Shown here: positions 1 through 8,961 of the stretch, one piece after another
How positions within the stretch are numbered: position 1 is the first letter of the stretch
Layout of the letters: every line of letters begins with the position of its first letter
NCBI RefSeq assembly: GCF_900120005.1
Contig: NZ_LT635454.1
Span: 464,759-528,758, forward strand
Length of the DNA: 64,000 bases
Reading direction: 5' to 3'
Source of the DNA: Holdemania sp. Marseille-P2844
Lineage (GTDB): Bacteria > Bacillota_I > Bacilli_A > Erysipelotrichales > Erysipelotrichaceae
The notes under the pieces: model-generated
The model's input: the letters and a program-made list of their open reading frames with translations, nothing else
Database searches by the model: none
Told to the model about the DNA's origin: nothing
Program-made: the position numbers and the translations under genes

Positions 1-661
1 TATTTCCGTTGACGCGGCCTGGAAGCTTTCCCGTCAAGTGCGGCACGCGGAAAGTCTGGAAGCGGTGCTGAAGACGGCGGACTATGTGACGATTCATGTG
101 CCGCTGACGCCGCAGACAAAGAATTTAATCGCTGCCGGCCAGTTAAAATTGATGAAGACTAAAGCGGTGCTGCTCAACTTTGCGCGCGGCGGTCTGGTTC
201 AGGAAGACGCCGTGCTGGCGGCGCTGGCAGCTAGGCAGATCCGCGGTTACGTTACGGACTTCCCAAGTCCGGCTTTGGCTGGGAAGCCGGGCGTAACTTT
301 AATCCCGCATTTAGGCGCTTCGACGGAGGAAGCGGAGGAAAACTGCGCGGTGATGGCGGCGCAGGAATTGATCGATTATCTGGAGAACGGAAACATCCGG
401 AACGCTGTAAATCTGCCTGACGTTGTCATGGAGCGCAGCGGTCAGGCGCGGCTCTGCTGCTTCCACCGGAATGTGCCGAACATGCTGGCGCACATCTCCG
501 GCATGATCTCGAAGCAGGGGATCAATATTGAAAATCTGCTCAGCCGCTCGCAAGGGGAGTTTGCCTATACGTTAGTGGATGTGGATACTTTGGCGGTGGA
601 GGAAATCGCCGCCACGCTGCGTCAGCAGCCTGAGATCCTGCGCGTGCGGGTTTTAGTTTAA
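1..661 (+). CDS. serA: D-3-phosphoglycerate dehydrogenase, C-terminal part (5' end outside window)
   Basis: First enzyme of serine biosynthesis: oxidises 3-phosphoglycerate to 3-phosphohydroxypyruvate with NAD, in the cytoplasm. The reading frame is open from base 2, upstream of the first possible start (GTG at 38), so the gene is cut by the window edge; about 219 residues are visible. They show the end of the NAD-binding domain (TADYVTIHVPLTPQTKNLI, then NFARGG) and the catalytic histidine in PHLGAST. A C-terminal ACT-like domain begins near RLCCFHRNVPNMLAHISG and ends at the stop. There is no long extra regulatory domain, so this is the short SerA type with a terminal ACT domain. Related 2-hydroxyacid dehydrogenases share the catalytic part, but the ACT tail favours SerA. 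Base composition is GC-rich like pheST. Confidence 0.9.
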   Translation, partial: ISVDAAWKLSRQVRHAESLEAVLKTADYVTIHVPLTPQTKNLIAAGQLKLMKTKAVLLNFARGGLVQEDAVLAALAARQIRGYVTDFPSPALAGKPGVTLIPHLGASTEEAEENCAVMAAQELIDYLENGNIRNAVNLPDVVMERSGQARLCCFHRNVPNMLAHISGMISKQGINIENLLSRSQGEFAYTLVDVDTLAVEEIAATLRQQPEILRVRVLV

Positions 662-693
662 AAGTGTCTGGGAAAAGAACAGGTCATCTTCTG

Positions 694-716
694 CGAGGGT
701 GTCCCTCGGTAGATTT
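694..716 (+). terminator. Possible serA terminator
   Basis: A 6-bp perfect stem (CGAGGG, loop TGT, CCCTCG) lies 33 bases after the serA stop. It is followed by GTAGATTTT, a poor T-run, so it may be a weak terminator or only a hairpin. Confidence 0.35.
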
Positions 717-759
717 TCATTCCTTTTCCATGAAAAAATCATTCAATTTGAATCAAAGC

Positions 760-788
760 TTGCAAAAAAAATTTCAGATGGCTATAAT
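760..788 (+). promoter_or_regulatory. Promoter of the T-box / pheST operon
   Basis: TTGCAA at 760-765 and a perfect TATAAT at 783-788 are separated by 17 bp. This fits a sigma-A-type promoter. Transcription would start a few bases downstream, just before the T-box leader. Confidence 0.8.
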
Positions 789-794
789 AACTAC

Positions 795-1057
795 TAGAAA
801 GCGGTTTAACTAAAGGATTAGTAACAGAAGAACCTGGGAAAAGAGAGGAACGGTGACCCGCTGAGAGCCGTTCTGCCCGGCAGGTTTCTGCGAATTCACC
901 TTTATAGTGGGAGTAATGATCCCCGTCTTCCTCACGTTACAGGGAAAATTAAGGTGTATCTTTGCGCCGGCGGACGCGTTGGTGTCGGCAGGCAGGGCAA
1001 GGATAAATCAGGATGGTACCGCGAGCCGTCGTTCCTGAATCAGGAACGACGTTTTTT
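795..1057 (+). ncRNA. T-box riboswitch (tRNA-Phe responsive leader)
   Basis: The pheS 5' leader carries the T-box core GGATGGTACCGCG (1011-1023), directly followed by a strong hairpin and T-run. This is the classical layout in which uncharged tRNA binds and favours an antiterminator over the terminator. A likely specifier codon is TTC at 895-897 (context GAATTCACC), which codes for phenylalanine and agrees with pheST downstream; the specifier choice is inferred from position, not folded. When tRNA-Phe is charged, transcription should stop at about 1057. Confidence 0.9.
1027..1057 (+). terminator. T-box terminator hairpin
   Basis: Perfect 11-bp stem: CGTCGTTCCTG (1027-1037), loop AAT, CAGGAACGACG (1041-1051), followed by TTTTTT. 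The 5' arm begins directly after the T-box core, as expected for alternative pairing with the antiterminator. Confidence 0.9.
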
Positions 1058-1088
1058 ATTTTTGTAAAGGAACAAAGGAGAACCGATT

Positions 1089-2123
1089 ATGGAAAAAGTT
1101 CAGCAAGTCCAGGCTCAGGCGCTGGAAGAAATCAAAGCCTGCGAAGATTTGCAGCAGCTGCAGCAGATCCGGGTGACGACGCTGGGGAAGAAAGGCCCAA
1201 TTCAGTCGCTAATGACGATGATGAAGGATCTTTCCCCGGAAGAAAAACCGGCTTTCGGTCAGGAAGTCAACGAGTGCAAGAAAGCCGTTGCCGCCGCGAT
1301 TGAAGCGAAAATGGCGGTGCTTGAAAAAGCGGCGATGAACCGTAAGCTCGAAGAAGAAAAAATCGACATCACGCTGCCGGGCGTGCCGTTTCGCACCGGG
1401 ACGCTGCATCCGCTGACGCTGATCAGCCAGGAAATCGAAGATCTGTTCATCGGCATGGGCTACACCGTCGCCGAAGGTCCGGAAGTCGAACTCGATTTCT
1501 ACAACTTCGAACGCGCCAACATCCCGGCCGATCACCCTGCCCGCGATATGCAGGATACGTTCTACATCAATCCGAAGGAGCTGCTGCGCACGCATACCAC
1601 GGCGATTCAGATGCGCGAGCTGGAAAAGGCCCATGGCCAGCTGCCGATCAAGGTCATCTGCCCGGGTAAAGTCTACCGCCGCGATGACGACGATGCGACT
1701 CACTCCCATCAGTTCATGCAGGCGGAAGGTCTGGTCGTCGGCGAGAATATCACGCTGACCGACCTGAAGGGCACGCTGCAGTTCATGGCCGACCGGATGT
1801 TCGGCAAAGGCCGCCAGATCCGTTTCCGTCCTTCGTATTTCCAATTCACCGAACCAAGCGTCGAGGTCGACGTCAGCTGCCACATCTGTGGCGGCAAGGG
1901 CTGCCCGGTCTGCAAAGGCACCGGCTGGATCGAAGTGCTCGGCGCCGGGATGGTGCATCCGAACGTGCTGGAAATGGCGGGCTTTGACTCGACGAAATGC
2001 TCCGGCTTCGCCTTCGGCGTCGGCATCGAGCGTGTCGCGATGCTGAAATACGGCGTTGACGATATCCGTAATTTCTATATTAACGATACCCGGTTCCTCA
2101 AAATGTTCGATCGTTTTGACTAA
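1089..2123 (+). CDS. pheS: Phenylalanine-tRNA ligase alpha subunit
   Basis: Catalytic subunit of the alpha2-beta2 phenylalanyl-tRNA synthetase, which charges tRNA-Phe in the cytoplasm. The 344 residues match the usual bacterial length. The N-terminal coiled-coil region (about 1-90) is followed by the class II catalytic core. Visible motifs are [19 protein letters not shown], the motif 2 region [14 protein letters not shown] with QAEGLVV, and motif 3 [14 protein letters not shown] near the C-terminus. The ATG follows AAAGGAG at good spacing. The gene is controlled by the T-box upstream and lies 23 bp before pheT, with which it forms the usual operon. Confidence 0.97.
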   Translation: MEKVQQVQAQALEEIKACEDLQQLQQIRVTTLGKKGPIQSLMTMMKDLSPEEKPAFGQEVNECKKAVAAAIEAKMAVLEKAAMNRKLEEEKIDITLPGVPFRTGTLHPLTLISQEIEDLFIGMGYTVAEGPEVELDFYNFERANIPADHPARDMQDTFYINPKELLRTHTTAIQMRELEKAHGQLPIKVICPGKVYRRDDDDATHSHQFMQAEGLVVGENITLTDLKGTLQFMADRMFGKGRQIRFRPSYFQFTEPSVEVDVSCHICGGKGCPVCKGTGWIEVLGAGMVHPNVLEMAGFDSTKCSGFAFGVGIERVAMLKYGVDDIRNFYINDTRFLKMFDRFD

Positions 2124-2146
2124 TCGCTGAAGGAGGAAAAAAGAAA

Positions 2147-4540
2147 ATGAGAATGAGTATGAACTGGCTGAAGGAGTACGTCAATCTGGACGGCGTCACC
2201 CCGGAAGCCTTAGCTGAGAAATTAACGATTGCCGGACTGGAAGTCGAAGGCATCGAAAAAGTGGCCGAAGGCACGAATCTGGTCATCGGTCAGGTTCTGA
2301 CCTGCGAGAACCACCCCGACAGCGATCATCTGCACGTCACGACGGTCAATGTCGGCGACGAAGTGCTGAATATCGTCTGCGGCGCGCCGAATGTCCAGGC
2401 GGGACAGAAAGTCATCGTATCCAAGGTCGGAGCCGTGCTGGCCGGCGGTTTTGAAATTAAACCGGCCAAGGTGCGCGGCGTGGAATCCAACGGCATGATC
2501 TGCAGCCTGTCGGAGCTGGGCGTGGATAAAAAAGCCCAGACGGAAGAACAGCTGAACGGCATTTACGTTTTTGACGACGAAGCGCCGGTGGGTGAAACCC
2601 GGGTTCTGGAATACCTGGGATTGGACGATACGATCCTGGATATCGGTTTGACGCCGAACCGTGCAGACTGCAACGCGATGTGGAATCTGGCGAAGGAAGT
2701 CGGCGCGGTGCTGCACCGCGAGGTGACCTGGCCAGACTGCAAGTCCGCCAGTCAGATCGGCACGCCCGGCAATTTCAAAGTTGCCAGCAAGACGGAAAAA
2801 TGTCCGGTATTCGTAGGCAAGGTCGTTAATCACGTGAAGGTGGGCCCTTCGCCGAAATGGCTGTCCAACTATCTGCATGCCTATGGCATCAAATCGATCA
2901 ACAACGTCGTCGATATCTCCAACTTCGTCATGGTCGAAACCGGCCAGCCGCTGCACTACTATGATTTAAGCAAGCTGCCGCATCATGAAATTACCGTTGT
3001 GGACGACGTTGAGATGACGATGCAGGCGCTGGATGGACAAGACTATGAAATTAAGAAGGGCGATCTGTTGATCACAACCGGCGGCGAACCGACGGGAATC
3101 GCCGGGATTATGGGCGGCGAGGAAAGCAAGATCGACGAATCGACGACCAGTATTTTCATCGAAGCCGCCGTTTTCAACGCGGTATCAATCCGCAACACTT
3201 CACGCCGGCTGGGCTTGAGCACGGAAGCCGCGATGCACTTCACCAAAGGCGTGGAGCCGATGGCGCCGATCAAAGCGGTTGACCGTTCTGTTCAGCTGTT
3301 AAAAGAACTGGCGGAAGCCGACGGTTTTGAAGAAAATGTTCTGGTGGGAACGATTGAGGATCCGGTGAAAACCGTGAGTGAAACGCTGACTCACTGCAAT
3401 ACGTTGTTAGGCACAGAATTCACGATGGATCAGGTGCTGGGCGTTTTGAAGGATCTCGATCTCAATCCCGTCCAGGACGGCGACTGCTTTACCTGCACGA
3501 TCCCATCTTACCGCACAGATTTAAATATCCGCGAAGACATCGACGAAGAAATCATCCGCCTGTTAGGCTATGAAGACCTGAAAACCACGCTGCCGACGAT
3601 GGAAGCGACGGCCGGGCAGCTGACGGACCGGCAGGCGATGCGCCGCAATCTGCGCAGCTCCCTGAATGGGCTCGGACTTTCCGAAGTCATCACCTATACG
3701 CTGGTATCGCAGAAAGCGATCGACAATGCACTGATGCCGCTGGGCGAGGCAGTCGCTCTGGCTGCGCCGATGAGCGAGGAACGCAAATATGTCCGAACCT
3801 CGCTGATTATGAGCCTGCTGGAATGTCTGGCTTACAATCAGAATCATAAGAATGAAAACGTGAATCTGTTTGAAATCTCCAACGTCTATGCGGTCAATAC
3901 CCAGCAGGAACGGCTGGCGATCGTGATGTCGGATTCATTGCAGAATTCCAAGCTGAACCGGATCGATATCCGCAGCGATTTCTTCGCGGCTAAGGGCGTC
4001 TTGACAGAGACGCTGCGCAGACTGGGCTTTGCGGCGGAACGGTTAAGCTTTAAGGAAAATGATCAGGATGTGGAACATTTCCATCCTTACCGCAGTGCCT
4101 GCGTCATGCTGGGAAATCAGCTGCTGGGCGTCCTGGGCGAAATCCATCCAGTCCTGGCGAAGGAGCTGGGGATCGGCAAAGCGGTCTATGGGGAATTCAA
4201 CCTGGAGCTGTTGTTGGCCAGCAAGGCCAGCAAGGTTAAATTCAGTGCGATCAATCGGTTCCCGGCTGTTCACCGCGACATCGCTTTAGTCGTGAGGGAA
4301 GAAGTGAAGGCGGAGCAGCTGATGAAGGCGATCAAGGCGGCAGGCAAGCGCATGGTCAAGCAGGTCGAGGTTTTCGACGTCTATCAGGGTGAACATGTCG
4401 AAAGCGGCAAGAAATCGGTAGCGCTGTCGATCACCTATCAATCGGAAGATCACACGCTGACCGATCAGGAAATTCAGGACGTGCATCAGACGGTTCTGGC
4501 TCGTCTGGAAAAGGATTGCCAGGCTGTGCTGCGCGGTTGA
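2147..4540 (+). CDS. pheT: Phenylalanine-tRNA ligase beta subunit
   Basis: Beta subunit of phenylalanyl-tRNA synthetase, needed for tRNA binding, structure and editing. The 797 residues show the normal domain order. A tRNA-binding EMAP-like domain lies at about 40-150 (GQVLTCENHPDSDHLHV, CGAPNV). It is followed by the B3/B4 editing region with NVVDISNFVMVETGQPLHYYD, the B5 domain around 400-470 (IPSYRTDLNIREDIDEEI), a catalytic-like core, and a C-terminal FDX-ACB anticodon-binding domain from about 705 (INRFPAVHRDIALVV). The first ATG follows AAGGAGG at good spacing; internal ATGs at codons 3 and 5 are alternatives. Co-transcribed with pheS. Confidence 0.97.
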   Translation: MRMSMNWLKEYVNLDGVTPEALAEKLTIAGLEVEGIEKVAEGTNLVIGQVLTCENHPDSDHLHVTTVNVGDEVLNIVCGAPNVQAGQKVIVSKVGAVLAGGFEIKPAKVRGVESNGMICSLSELGVDKKAQTEEQLNGIYVFDDEAPVGETRVLEYLGLDDTILDIGLTPNRADCNAMWNLAKEVGAVLHREVTWPDCKSASQIGTPGNFKVASKTEKCPVFVGKVVNHVKVGPSPKWLSNYLHAYGIKSINNVVDISNFVMVETGQPLHYYDLSKLPHHEITVVDDVEMTMQALDGQDYEIKKGDLLITTGGEPTGIAGIMGGEESKIDESTTSIFIEAAVFNAVSIRNTSRRLGLSTEAAMHFTKGVEPMAPIKAVDRSVQLLKELAEADGFEENVLVGTIEDPVKTVSETLTHCNTLLGTEFTMDQVLGVLKDLDLNPVQDGDCFTCTIPSYRTDLNIREDIDEEIIRLLGYEDLKTTLPTMEATAGQLTDRQAMRRNLRSSLNGLGLSEVITYTLVSQKAIDNALMPLGEAVALAAPMSEERKYVRTSLIMSLLECLAYNQNHKNENVNLFEISNVYAVNTQQERLAIVMSDSLQNSKLNRIDIRSDFFAAKGVLTETLRRLGFAAERLSFKENDQDVEHFHPYRSACVMLGNQLLGVLGEIHPVLAKELGIGKAVYGEFNLELLLASKASKVKFSAINRFPAVHRDIALVVREEVKAEQLMKAIKAAGKRMVKQVEVFDVYQGEHVESGKKSVALSITYQSEDHTLTDQEIQDVHQTVLARLEKDCQAVLRG

Positions 4541-4561
4541 TTCACAATTCAGTTTTCGAAC

Positions 4562-4592
4562 AAGATCCGGTGAAAATCGGGTCTTTATTTAT
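4562..4592 (+). terminator. pheST operon terminator
   Basis: AAGATCCG (4562-4569), loop GTGAAAAT, CGGGTCTT (4578-4585) forms an 8-bp stem with one G-U pair. It is followed by TTATTT, 22 bases after the pheT stop. Confidence 0.65.
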
Positions 4593-4707
4593 GCAAAAAG
4601 ATGTAAAATTGAGCTTGCATGGAATCCCTGATGAAGCCGTGGTTAATCATTTCGTTCATCCGTCGATATATTTTTTTCCAAACTCTGAAAAACTCTGAAA
4701 TCCCCTC

Positions 4708-4736
4708 TTGTCTTTGATTCAAGAGTGCGGTAATAT
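4708..4736 (+). promoter_or_regulatory. Possible promoter for the gene at 4776
   Basis: TTGTCT (4708-4713), 17 bp, TAATAT (4731-4736). It is a moderate match to the vegetative consensus and lies 39 bp before the GTG start. Confidence 0.45.
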
Positions 4737-4775
4737 GAAGAAGTTCACGTTTTTGGTGAAAGAGAGGGAAGTTTT

Positions 4776-5318
4776 GTGGTTGAATTTAACAATGAAGAGA
4801 TGCAAGGTGAAAGACGTGAGACCTTTGTTATCCAGGCTGATCGCTTTGGTGAGGACAGTGCGTTAAACAGTGTCCGGGAGAAGCTTCGGCCCTTATTAAA
4901 AAGAGGATTTGCCGGGTTTGCGGAAAAGCGGATGACGCAGTGCGGAACGCTGAATCCCTATTTGTACCGGGCTTCCTTAGTTCGGGCAACGGCAATTTTA
5001 GGCGGCCATTTGGTCTGGAATCAAGGCGAAGACTGGTTGGTCAGTGAAGAAAGACAGATTTTACTGAAGGAAACTTCGCTGGAAGGTACGGCCTGGCTGG
5101 TTGCTTTGTTATATTATATGACGATGTTTGAAACAGGAGCGAAGTTAATCATCGAAGCTCCGGAGCAGGGCTTAAATTTGAATCAGCAGAAGATGCTGAG
5201 CGAAATGATGGTGTTGTATGAAGCGGTGGATGGCGTCGTCGCGATCACGAAATCGGATTCGCCGTATTTTCAGATCAATCAGGCGGAAGCCTTGCCGCAG
5301 GCAGATCATCGTGATTGA
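4776..5318 (+). CDS. Small protein resembling the C-terminal part of an ABC/AAA-type ATPase, Walker A absent
   Basis: 180 residues, GTG start after GAGAGGG at good spacing. I do not recognise a named family. The second half looks like the Walker B end of a DNA-repair/abortive-type AAA ATPase. ETSLEGTAWLVALLYYM (99-115) resembles the signature helix, KLIIEAPEQGLNLNQQK (123-139) resembles the Walker B plus D-loop pattern IIDEPEQGL, and SPYF (162-165) resembles the H-loop THSPYF. No Walker A P-loop is present, the Walker B acidic pair reads E-A, and the H-loop histidine is missing, so ATP hydrolysis is unlikely. It may be a decayed remnant or a small repurposed protein. It has its own probable promoter and terminator, which argues for expression. 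Function unknown. Confidence 0.7.
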   Translation: MVEFNNEEMQGERRETFVIQADRFGEDSALNSVREKLRPLLKRGFAGFAEKRMTQCGTLNPYLYRASLVRATAILGGHLVWNQGEDWLVSEERQILLKETSLEGTAWLVALLYYMTMFETGAKLIIEAPEQGLNLNQQKMLSEMMVLYEAVDGVVAITKSDSPYFQINQAEALPQADHRD

Positions 5319-5366
5319 TTCACACAGGATGCAAATGCAAGAACGAGGCTCAATGATGAACCTAAT

Positions 5367-5412
5367 AAAAAGATCAGATTCCAGGAATGGCTGGATATTC
5401 TGATCTTTTTTT
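5367..5412 (+). terminator. Terminator after the ATPase-like gene, possibly bidirectional
   Basis: AAAAGATCAGA (about 5368-5378) pairs with TCTGATCTTTT (5399-5409) and is followed by more T residues. The A-rich left arm would also serve the GH9 gene arriving on the minus strand. Confidence 0.75.
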
Positions 5413-5510
5413 CGTTATCGTCCGGGATTGGACAAGTTCGCCTTGGTTCGTGTTCAGCTAAACTGGACAGTGAACGAGAGGGAAGAAAGTTATTTTTTTG
5501 GAAAGGCTGG

Positions 5511-7697
5511 TTAGTTGGCGTTTTCTACGGCGCTGATCAGAGCCACCAGCGGGGAATTCCAATAGATCGCCACTTCGTTGGTTGAATAGCTTTCCGCATC
5601 ATCGACATAACACTTGGCCGGTGCGGTGTCGCCGTTAAACAGCGACTGGGTCACAGGATCCTCGAGCGCGGAATCCGGACCGCCGACCAGCGCGCCGGGC
5701 AGCAGAGCATTTGCCGCGGAGGCAGGACGGTGATGGAGGTGCTGAGGTGAATGAATTCCGGAATTGGTCACAAAGGAGAGATTCAGGCTGTTGCGGCCCA
5801 ACAGATAATGGAGATGGTCAGCCGCGCTGTTGACATAGTTGACGTTGGCGCGGATATCGTTGGCCAAGGCCAGAATTAAACCGTTGTTGGCGATATCGGC
5901 ATTGCTGCCCCAGGCGTATGCGGAATACAGGGAAACAAAATAGCCGTCGTTGGACGTGGCGTTGAGGACCTGTTCGGCATCGGTGATCAGCTTGGACAGC
6001 AGTTGTTGATAGAAAGTGGAATCGGCGTTTTGAACATTGGAAAGTTTTAATATCAGGTAGGTGCCATAAGAGCCCATCGTTTTCCACTGCACACCGGTCA
6101 GCTGATCGGCGCTGGCCTGGAATATCGTTTTTACGGAATCGAGGTATTTCTGTTCGCCGGTCGCGGCGTAGAGAGCGGCCGAGGCGAGATAGCGCTCATC
6201 GGTATCGTTGTCGTCGCTGTATTGGCCGGCGGAAAAGCCTTCCGGATTGGTGTAGACAGAAAGGCTGGCTGACTGCAGATAGTCCCAAGACAGCTTCGCG
6301 GCGTCCAGGCAGCGCTCGGCGAACTCAGGATCGATATCTTGATAAATAAAATAAGCCAAAGCCATTGCGCCGACAAAATCGCCGGTGGAGGTTGTCATTT
6401 CCTGCATGATATAGAGCGGAGCCTGATCGTGATCCGGCATGATGAAATCCGGGAATTGCGCGGTGACGACTTTATCATAAACGCCGCCCCAGCCGTTCTG
6501 CATCTTTAACAGCCATTCTAACTCGACGCGGGCTTCATCAAGAATATCCGCGACGCCGTTGCCGCTTTCCGGAATGCCGATCGCGTCGGTGAACAGATGC
6601 GGGTTCATTTGGTAGGCGAGCATCAGGTCGATGACTGCTTTTGTCCCAGTCGGCACATAGCGGCCGTAATCGCCGGCGTCATGCCAGCCGCCGCTGACAT
6701 CCAGCTGCTGATAAGTGCCGTAGATCGTAGCGATCTGGGTGTGGCATTGTTCATGGGCGAAGGCCCCGGCCCAGTCGGCGGTTAACGTCTGACCACAGCG
6801 CTGCAATGAGAGCATTTTGACGGTCTGATCCAGCAGGTTGTGGTACAGGTCTTCCTGAATTTCAAATTCGTAGGAGGTTCCGTTAAGCTGGGATTGCAGG
6901 CGGTAGCGGCCAGGGGTTGTGAAATCGCTGAAATCGCCGTAGAAGGTTGTTTCCTTCGTGCTTTCGTTGTACAGCTTCCGCAGAATCGGGGCGGTGTAGA
7001 CGACGGCGTTGGTGTTGGCGTCGATCACCTGGAAGCAGTCCCCCTGATCGAACGGGAAAACAACTTTTTTCTGAGCGTTGGGCAGGTAGCCGGTCTGGTT
7101 GATTTTGATATTCGGCTCTGTCGGGCCATCAGAGGCTTCCTGAAGGATTAAATTGGAGATGGTGACTTCATGGTAGTCGTAGGTAGTTTCGGGTGTTGGC
7201 GCGCCTGTATTGAAGGCGAGACGGCCGTTCCAGGAGGTGTTGCCCTGGATTTTGATGTCGAATTCATAATGCGTGCCGTTTTCGGTGGCCGTCAGCATCT
7301 GCGTGAATTCGATCGCGCTGTCGTCGACGTTCATGACGAACACCTCGACCGGACGCTCGATCGTAGCGCTGAGATCAAAGCTGAGGTGGTAGGTGACGCC
7401 GTGAATCAGCGGCAGGCCTTCGTGATAGGTCTGGACGCCGAAAATCTCGGTGCCGGGGGAGTTCATAATAATTTTAATGTTGGAAAAGGTGCTTTCGAGA
7501 ATGCCATAGCCGTCGGTGGACGTTAAGGCCCAGGTTGTTTCAAATTCCGGCTGGGCGATGGGAGCTTGCGTGACGGGTAAATCCACGACGCTGATGACAG
7601 GATTGGAGCTCGGTTCGGACGTCGGTTTATTTTCAGCCTTGGAGCAGGCGGTCGTTAAGTATAGCAAGGCCAGCATGGAAATCAGAATTTTTTTCAT
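5511..7697 (-). CDS. Secreted lipoprotein glycoside hydrolase family 9 (cellulase/endoglucanase-like)
   Basis: Probable extracellular beta-glucanase. The best start is the ATG at 7697, directly after CGAAGGAGGG; a longer reading frame to 7736 lacks a good site. This gives 728 residues. A lipoprotein signal peptide ends in LTTAC with the lipidated Cys at 18, then a Ser/Pro/Thr-rich linker. A beta-sandwich region resembling a carbohydrate-binding module lies at about 50-180, followed by an Ig-like CelD_N domain (PNIKINQTGYLPNAQKKVVF). The GH9 catalytic domain contains GGWHDAGDYGRYV with the catalytic Asp region, HYLLGRNSLNLSFVT, and the C-terminal DDAESYSTNEVAIYWNSP with the likely catalytic Glu. 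Composition is GC-rich like pheST and unlike the glycan locus next to it. The true substrate (cellulose, mixed-linkage glucan, xyloglucan) cannot be read from sequence. Confidence 0.9.
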   Translation of the reverse strand: MKKILISMLALLYLTTACSKAENKPTSEPSSNPVISVVDLPVTQAPIAQPEFETTWALTSTDGYGILESTFSNIKIIMNSPGTEIFGVQTYHEGLPLIHGVTYHLSFDLSATIERPVEVFVMNVDDSAIEFTQMLTATENGTHYEFDIKIQGNTSWNGRLAFNTGAPTPETTYDYHEVTISNLILQEASDGPTEPNIKINQTGYLPNAQKKVVFPFDQGDCFQVIDANTNAVVYTAPILRKLYNESTKETTFYGDFSDFTTPGRYRLQSQLNGTSYEFEIQEDLYHNLLDQTVKMLSLQRCGQTLTADWAGAFAHEQCHTQIATIYGTYQQLDVSGGWHDAGDYGRYVPTGTKAVIDLMLAYQMNPHLFTDAIGIPESGNGVADILDEARVELEWLLKMQNGWGGVYDKVVTAQFPDFIMPDHDQAPLYIMQEMTTSTGDFVGAMALAYFIYQDIDPEFAERCLDAAKLSWDYLQSASLSVYTNPEGFSAGQYSDDNDTDERYLASAALYAATGEQKYLDSVKTIFQASADQLTGVQWKTMGSYGTYLILKLSNVQNADSTFYQQLLSKLITDAEQVLNATSNDGYFVSLYSAYAWGSNADIANNGLILALANDIRANVNYVNSAADHLHYLLGRNSLNLSFVTNSGIHSPQHLHHRPASAANALLPGALVGGPDSALEDPVTQSLFNGDTAPAKCYVDDAESYSTNEVAIYWNSPLVALISAVENAN

Positions 7698-7807
7698 TGA
7701 ATCCCTCCTTCGATGAATAGTACTATGATACAACAAATAAAAAAAGAAAGGGGTGGAAAATTCTGATTGACTGAAAATTGTAATATTTTTAATTTTTATG
7801 ATTTTTT

Positions 7808-7816
7808 TGTTATAAT
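7808..7816 (+). promoter_or_regulatory. Extended -10 promoter of the GT4 gene
   Basis: TG-T-TATAAT: extended -10 with a perfect TATAAT (7811-7816), 38 bp before the ATG at 7855. No good -35 is visible, which is usual for extended -10 promoters. Confidence 0.65.
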
Positions 7817-7854
7817 GTATTCAGCTACTAGAAATAGTAGTAAGAGGAAACTAT

Positions 7855-8946
7855 ATGCGAAAAATGTTAATTATTACTAATTCAACCCCAATTCAACCAA
7901 GAATTTATAAATTATCACAAATTTTTAAAGAAATGAAAATTGATTTAACTTATTTGGTGTGGGATTGTGAGAATGATCAAAATAAGTTTTTATCTGACAA
8001 TATAATCTATCATTCTAAAAAAATAGGATATGGACATCCGATAAAAAAAGCCTTGGATTCAAAAAATATGATTATAAAAGCAAGACAGATAATTAAGGAG
8101 AAAGAAATTGATTCTATTTATGCTTTCAATATAGATTCAGCAATAGTAATGGCATTTAGTTGCTTAAATAAGAAGGATTTATTCACAATTTATGACGCTG
8201 CAGATTTACCTGTTATGGGAAAACATTTTATTGATAAGGGTTTAAGATTTTTCGATAGAATGATAAGCGAAAAGGCAAATGTGATATTTTTGGGTTCTAG
8301 ATATTTTACAAGTTATTATAAAAACTATAAAAGTAAAACTATAGTGATAGAGAATAGGGTGACAAAAAATTACAAAAAAAATTTATATTATTCTGATGTG
8401 AATGCTAGGAAAAAACAAGTAAATAAGTTAATAATATCCTTTATTGGAATTGTGAGATACAAGGATATATTAATTAATTTGTTTAAAGCTACTCATAAAT
8501 TGCCAGTTTTGATAAATATTTATGGAGGAGGTATGGATAAAGTATATTTAGAAAATTTTTGCAAGGAAAATAATTATGTGCATGTTAAATTTTGGGGATG
8601 GTATAATAATACAGATTTAGAGAAAATATATTTTGAATCAGATTTAATTTGGTCAGTATATCCAGCAAAAGGCTTAAACGAAGAATTAGCGATTAGTAAT
8701 AAATATTTTGAGTCTATATATTATGAGAGACCGTGTGTTTTTGATCTTCGGAGTAAAGTCGGTGAACTTGCTGTAAAAAAAGATGTTGGTTTCATTGTTG
8801 ACGGCTATGATGTAGAATCAATAAAAAGATTTTTTGAACAATTACTGAAAGAAAAAGATAAATTAAAGAATATGAGAGAAAACTGTTTAGAAAATATTGA
8901 ATATTTTGAAGATTATTATAAACTTATTGAAGACAGATTATTTTAA
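7855..8946 (+). CDS. Glycosyltransferase, GT4-like (GT-B fold)
   Basis: Probably a cytoplasmic sugar transferase acting on a lipid-linked glycan. 363 residues with no clear membrane segment. The C-terminal half is typical of GT-B enzymes: KLIISFIGIVRYKD, INIYGGGMDK, then NKYFESIYYERPCVF (the usual nucleotide-sugar contact region with conserved Glu), then GELAVKKDVGFIVDG. The N-terminal acceptor domain shows MLIITNSTPIQPRIYKLSQ. The sequence is strongly AT-rich, an abrupt change from the GC-rich GH9 gene on its left. It lies 15 bp before the wecB fragment and was probably its operon partner. Donor and acceptor cannot be told. Confidence 0.8.
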   Translation: MRKMLIITNSTPIQPRIYKLSQIFKEMKIDLTYLVWDCENDQNKFLSDNIIYHSKKIGYGHPIKKALDSKNMIIKARQIIKEKEIDSIYAFNIDSAIVMAFSCLNKKDLFTIYDAADLPVMGKHFIDKGLRFFDRMISEKANVIFLGSRYFTSYYKNYKSKTIVIENRVTKNYKKNLYYSDVNARKKQVNKLIISFIGIVRYKDILINLFKATHKLPVLINIYGGGMDKVYLENFCKENNYVHVKFWGWYNNTDLEKIYFESDLIWSVYPAKGLNEELAISNKYFESIYYERPCVFDLRSKVGELAVKKDVGFIVDGYDVESIKRFFEQLLKEKDKLKNMRENCLENIEYFEDYYKLIEDRLF

Positions 8947-8961
8947 GGAGAAATAGAATAA

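Noticed and set aside
1013-1303. Open frame running from the T-box terminator into pheS
   Set aside because: Crosses the terminator hairpin and overlaps the real pheS frame; no family-like sequence.
1209-1958. 249-codon open frame antisense to pheS
   Set aside because: Lies fully within pheS, without a ribosome site or family-like motifs; a typical shadow of GC-rich coding sequence.
4516-4698. 60-codon frame over the pheT end and the following gap
   Set aside because: Covers the pheT terminator and has no ribosome site.
4681-4700. Tandem repeat AACTCTGAAA x2
   Set aside because: Only two 10-bp copies, not repeated elsewhere nearby; no role visible.
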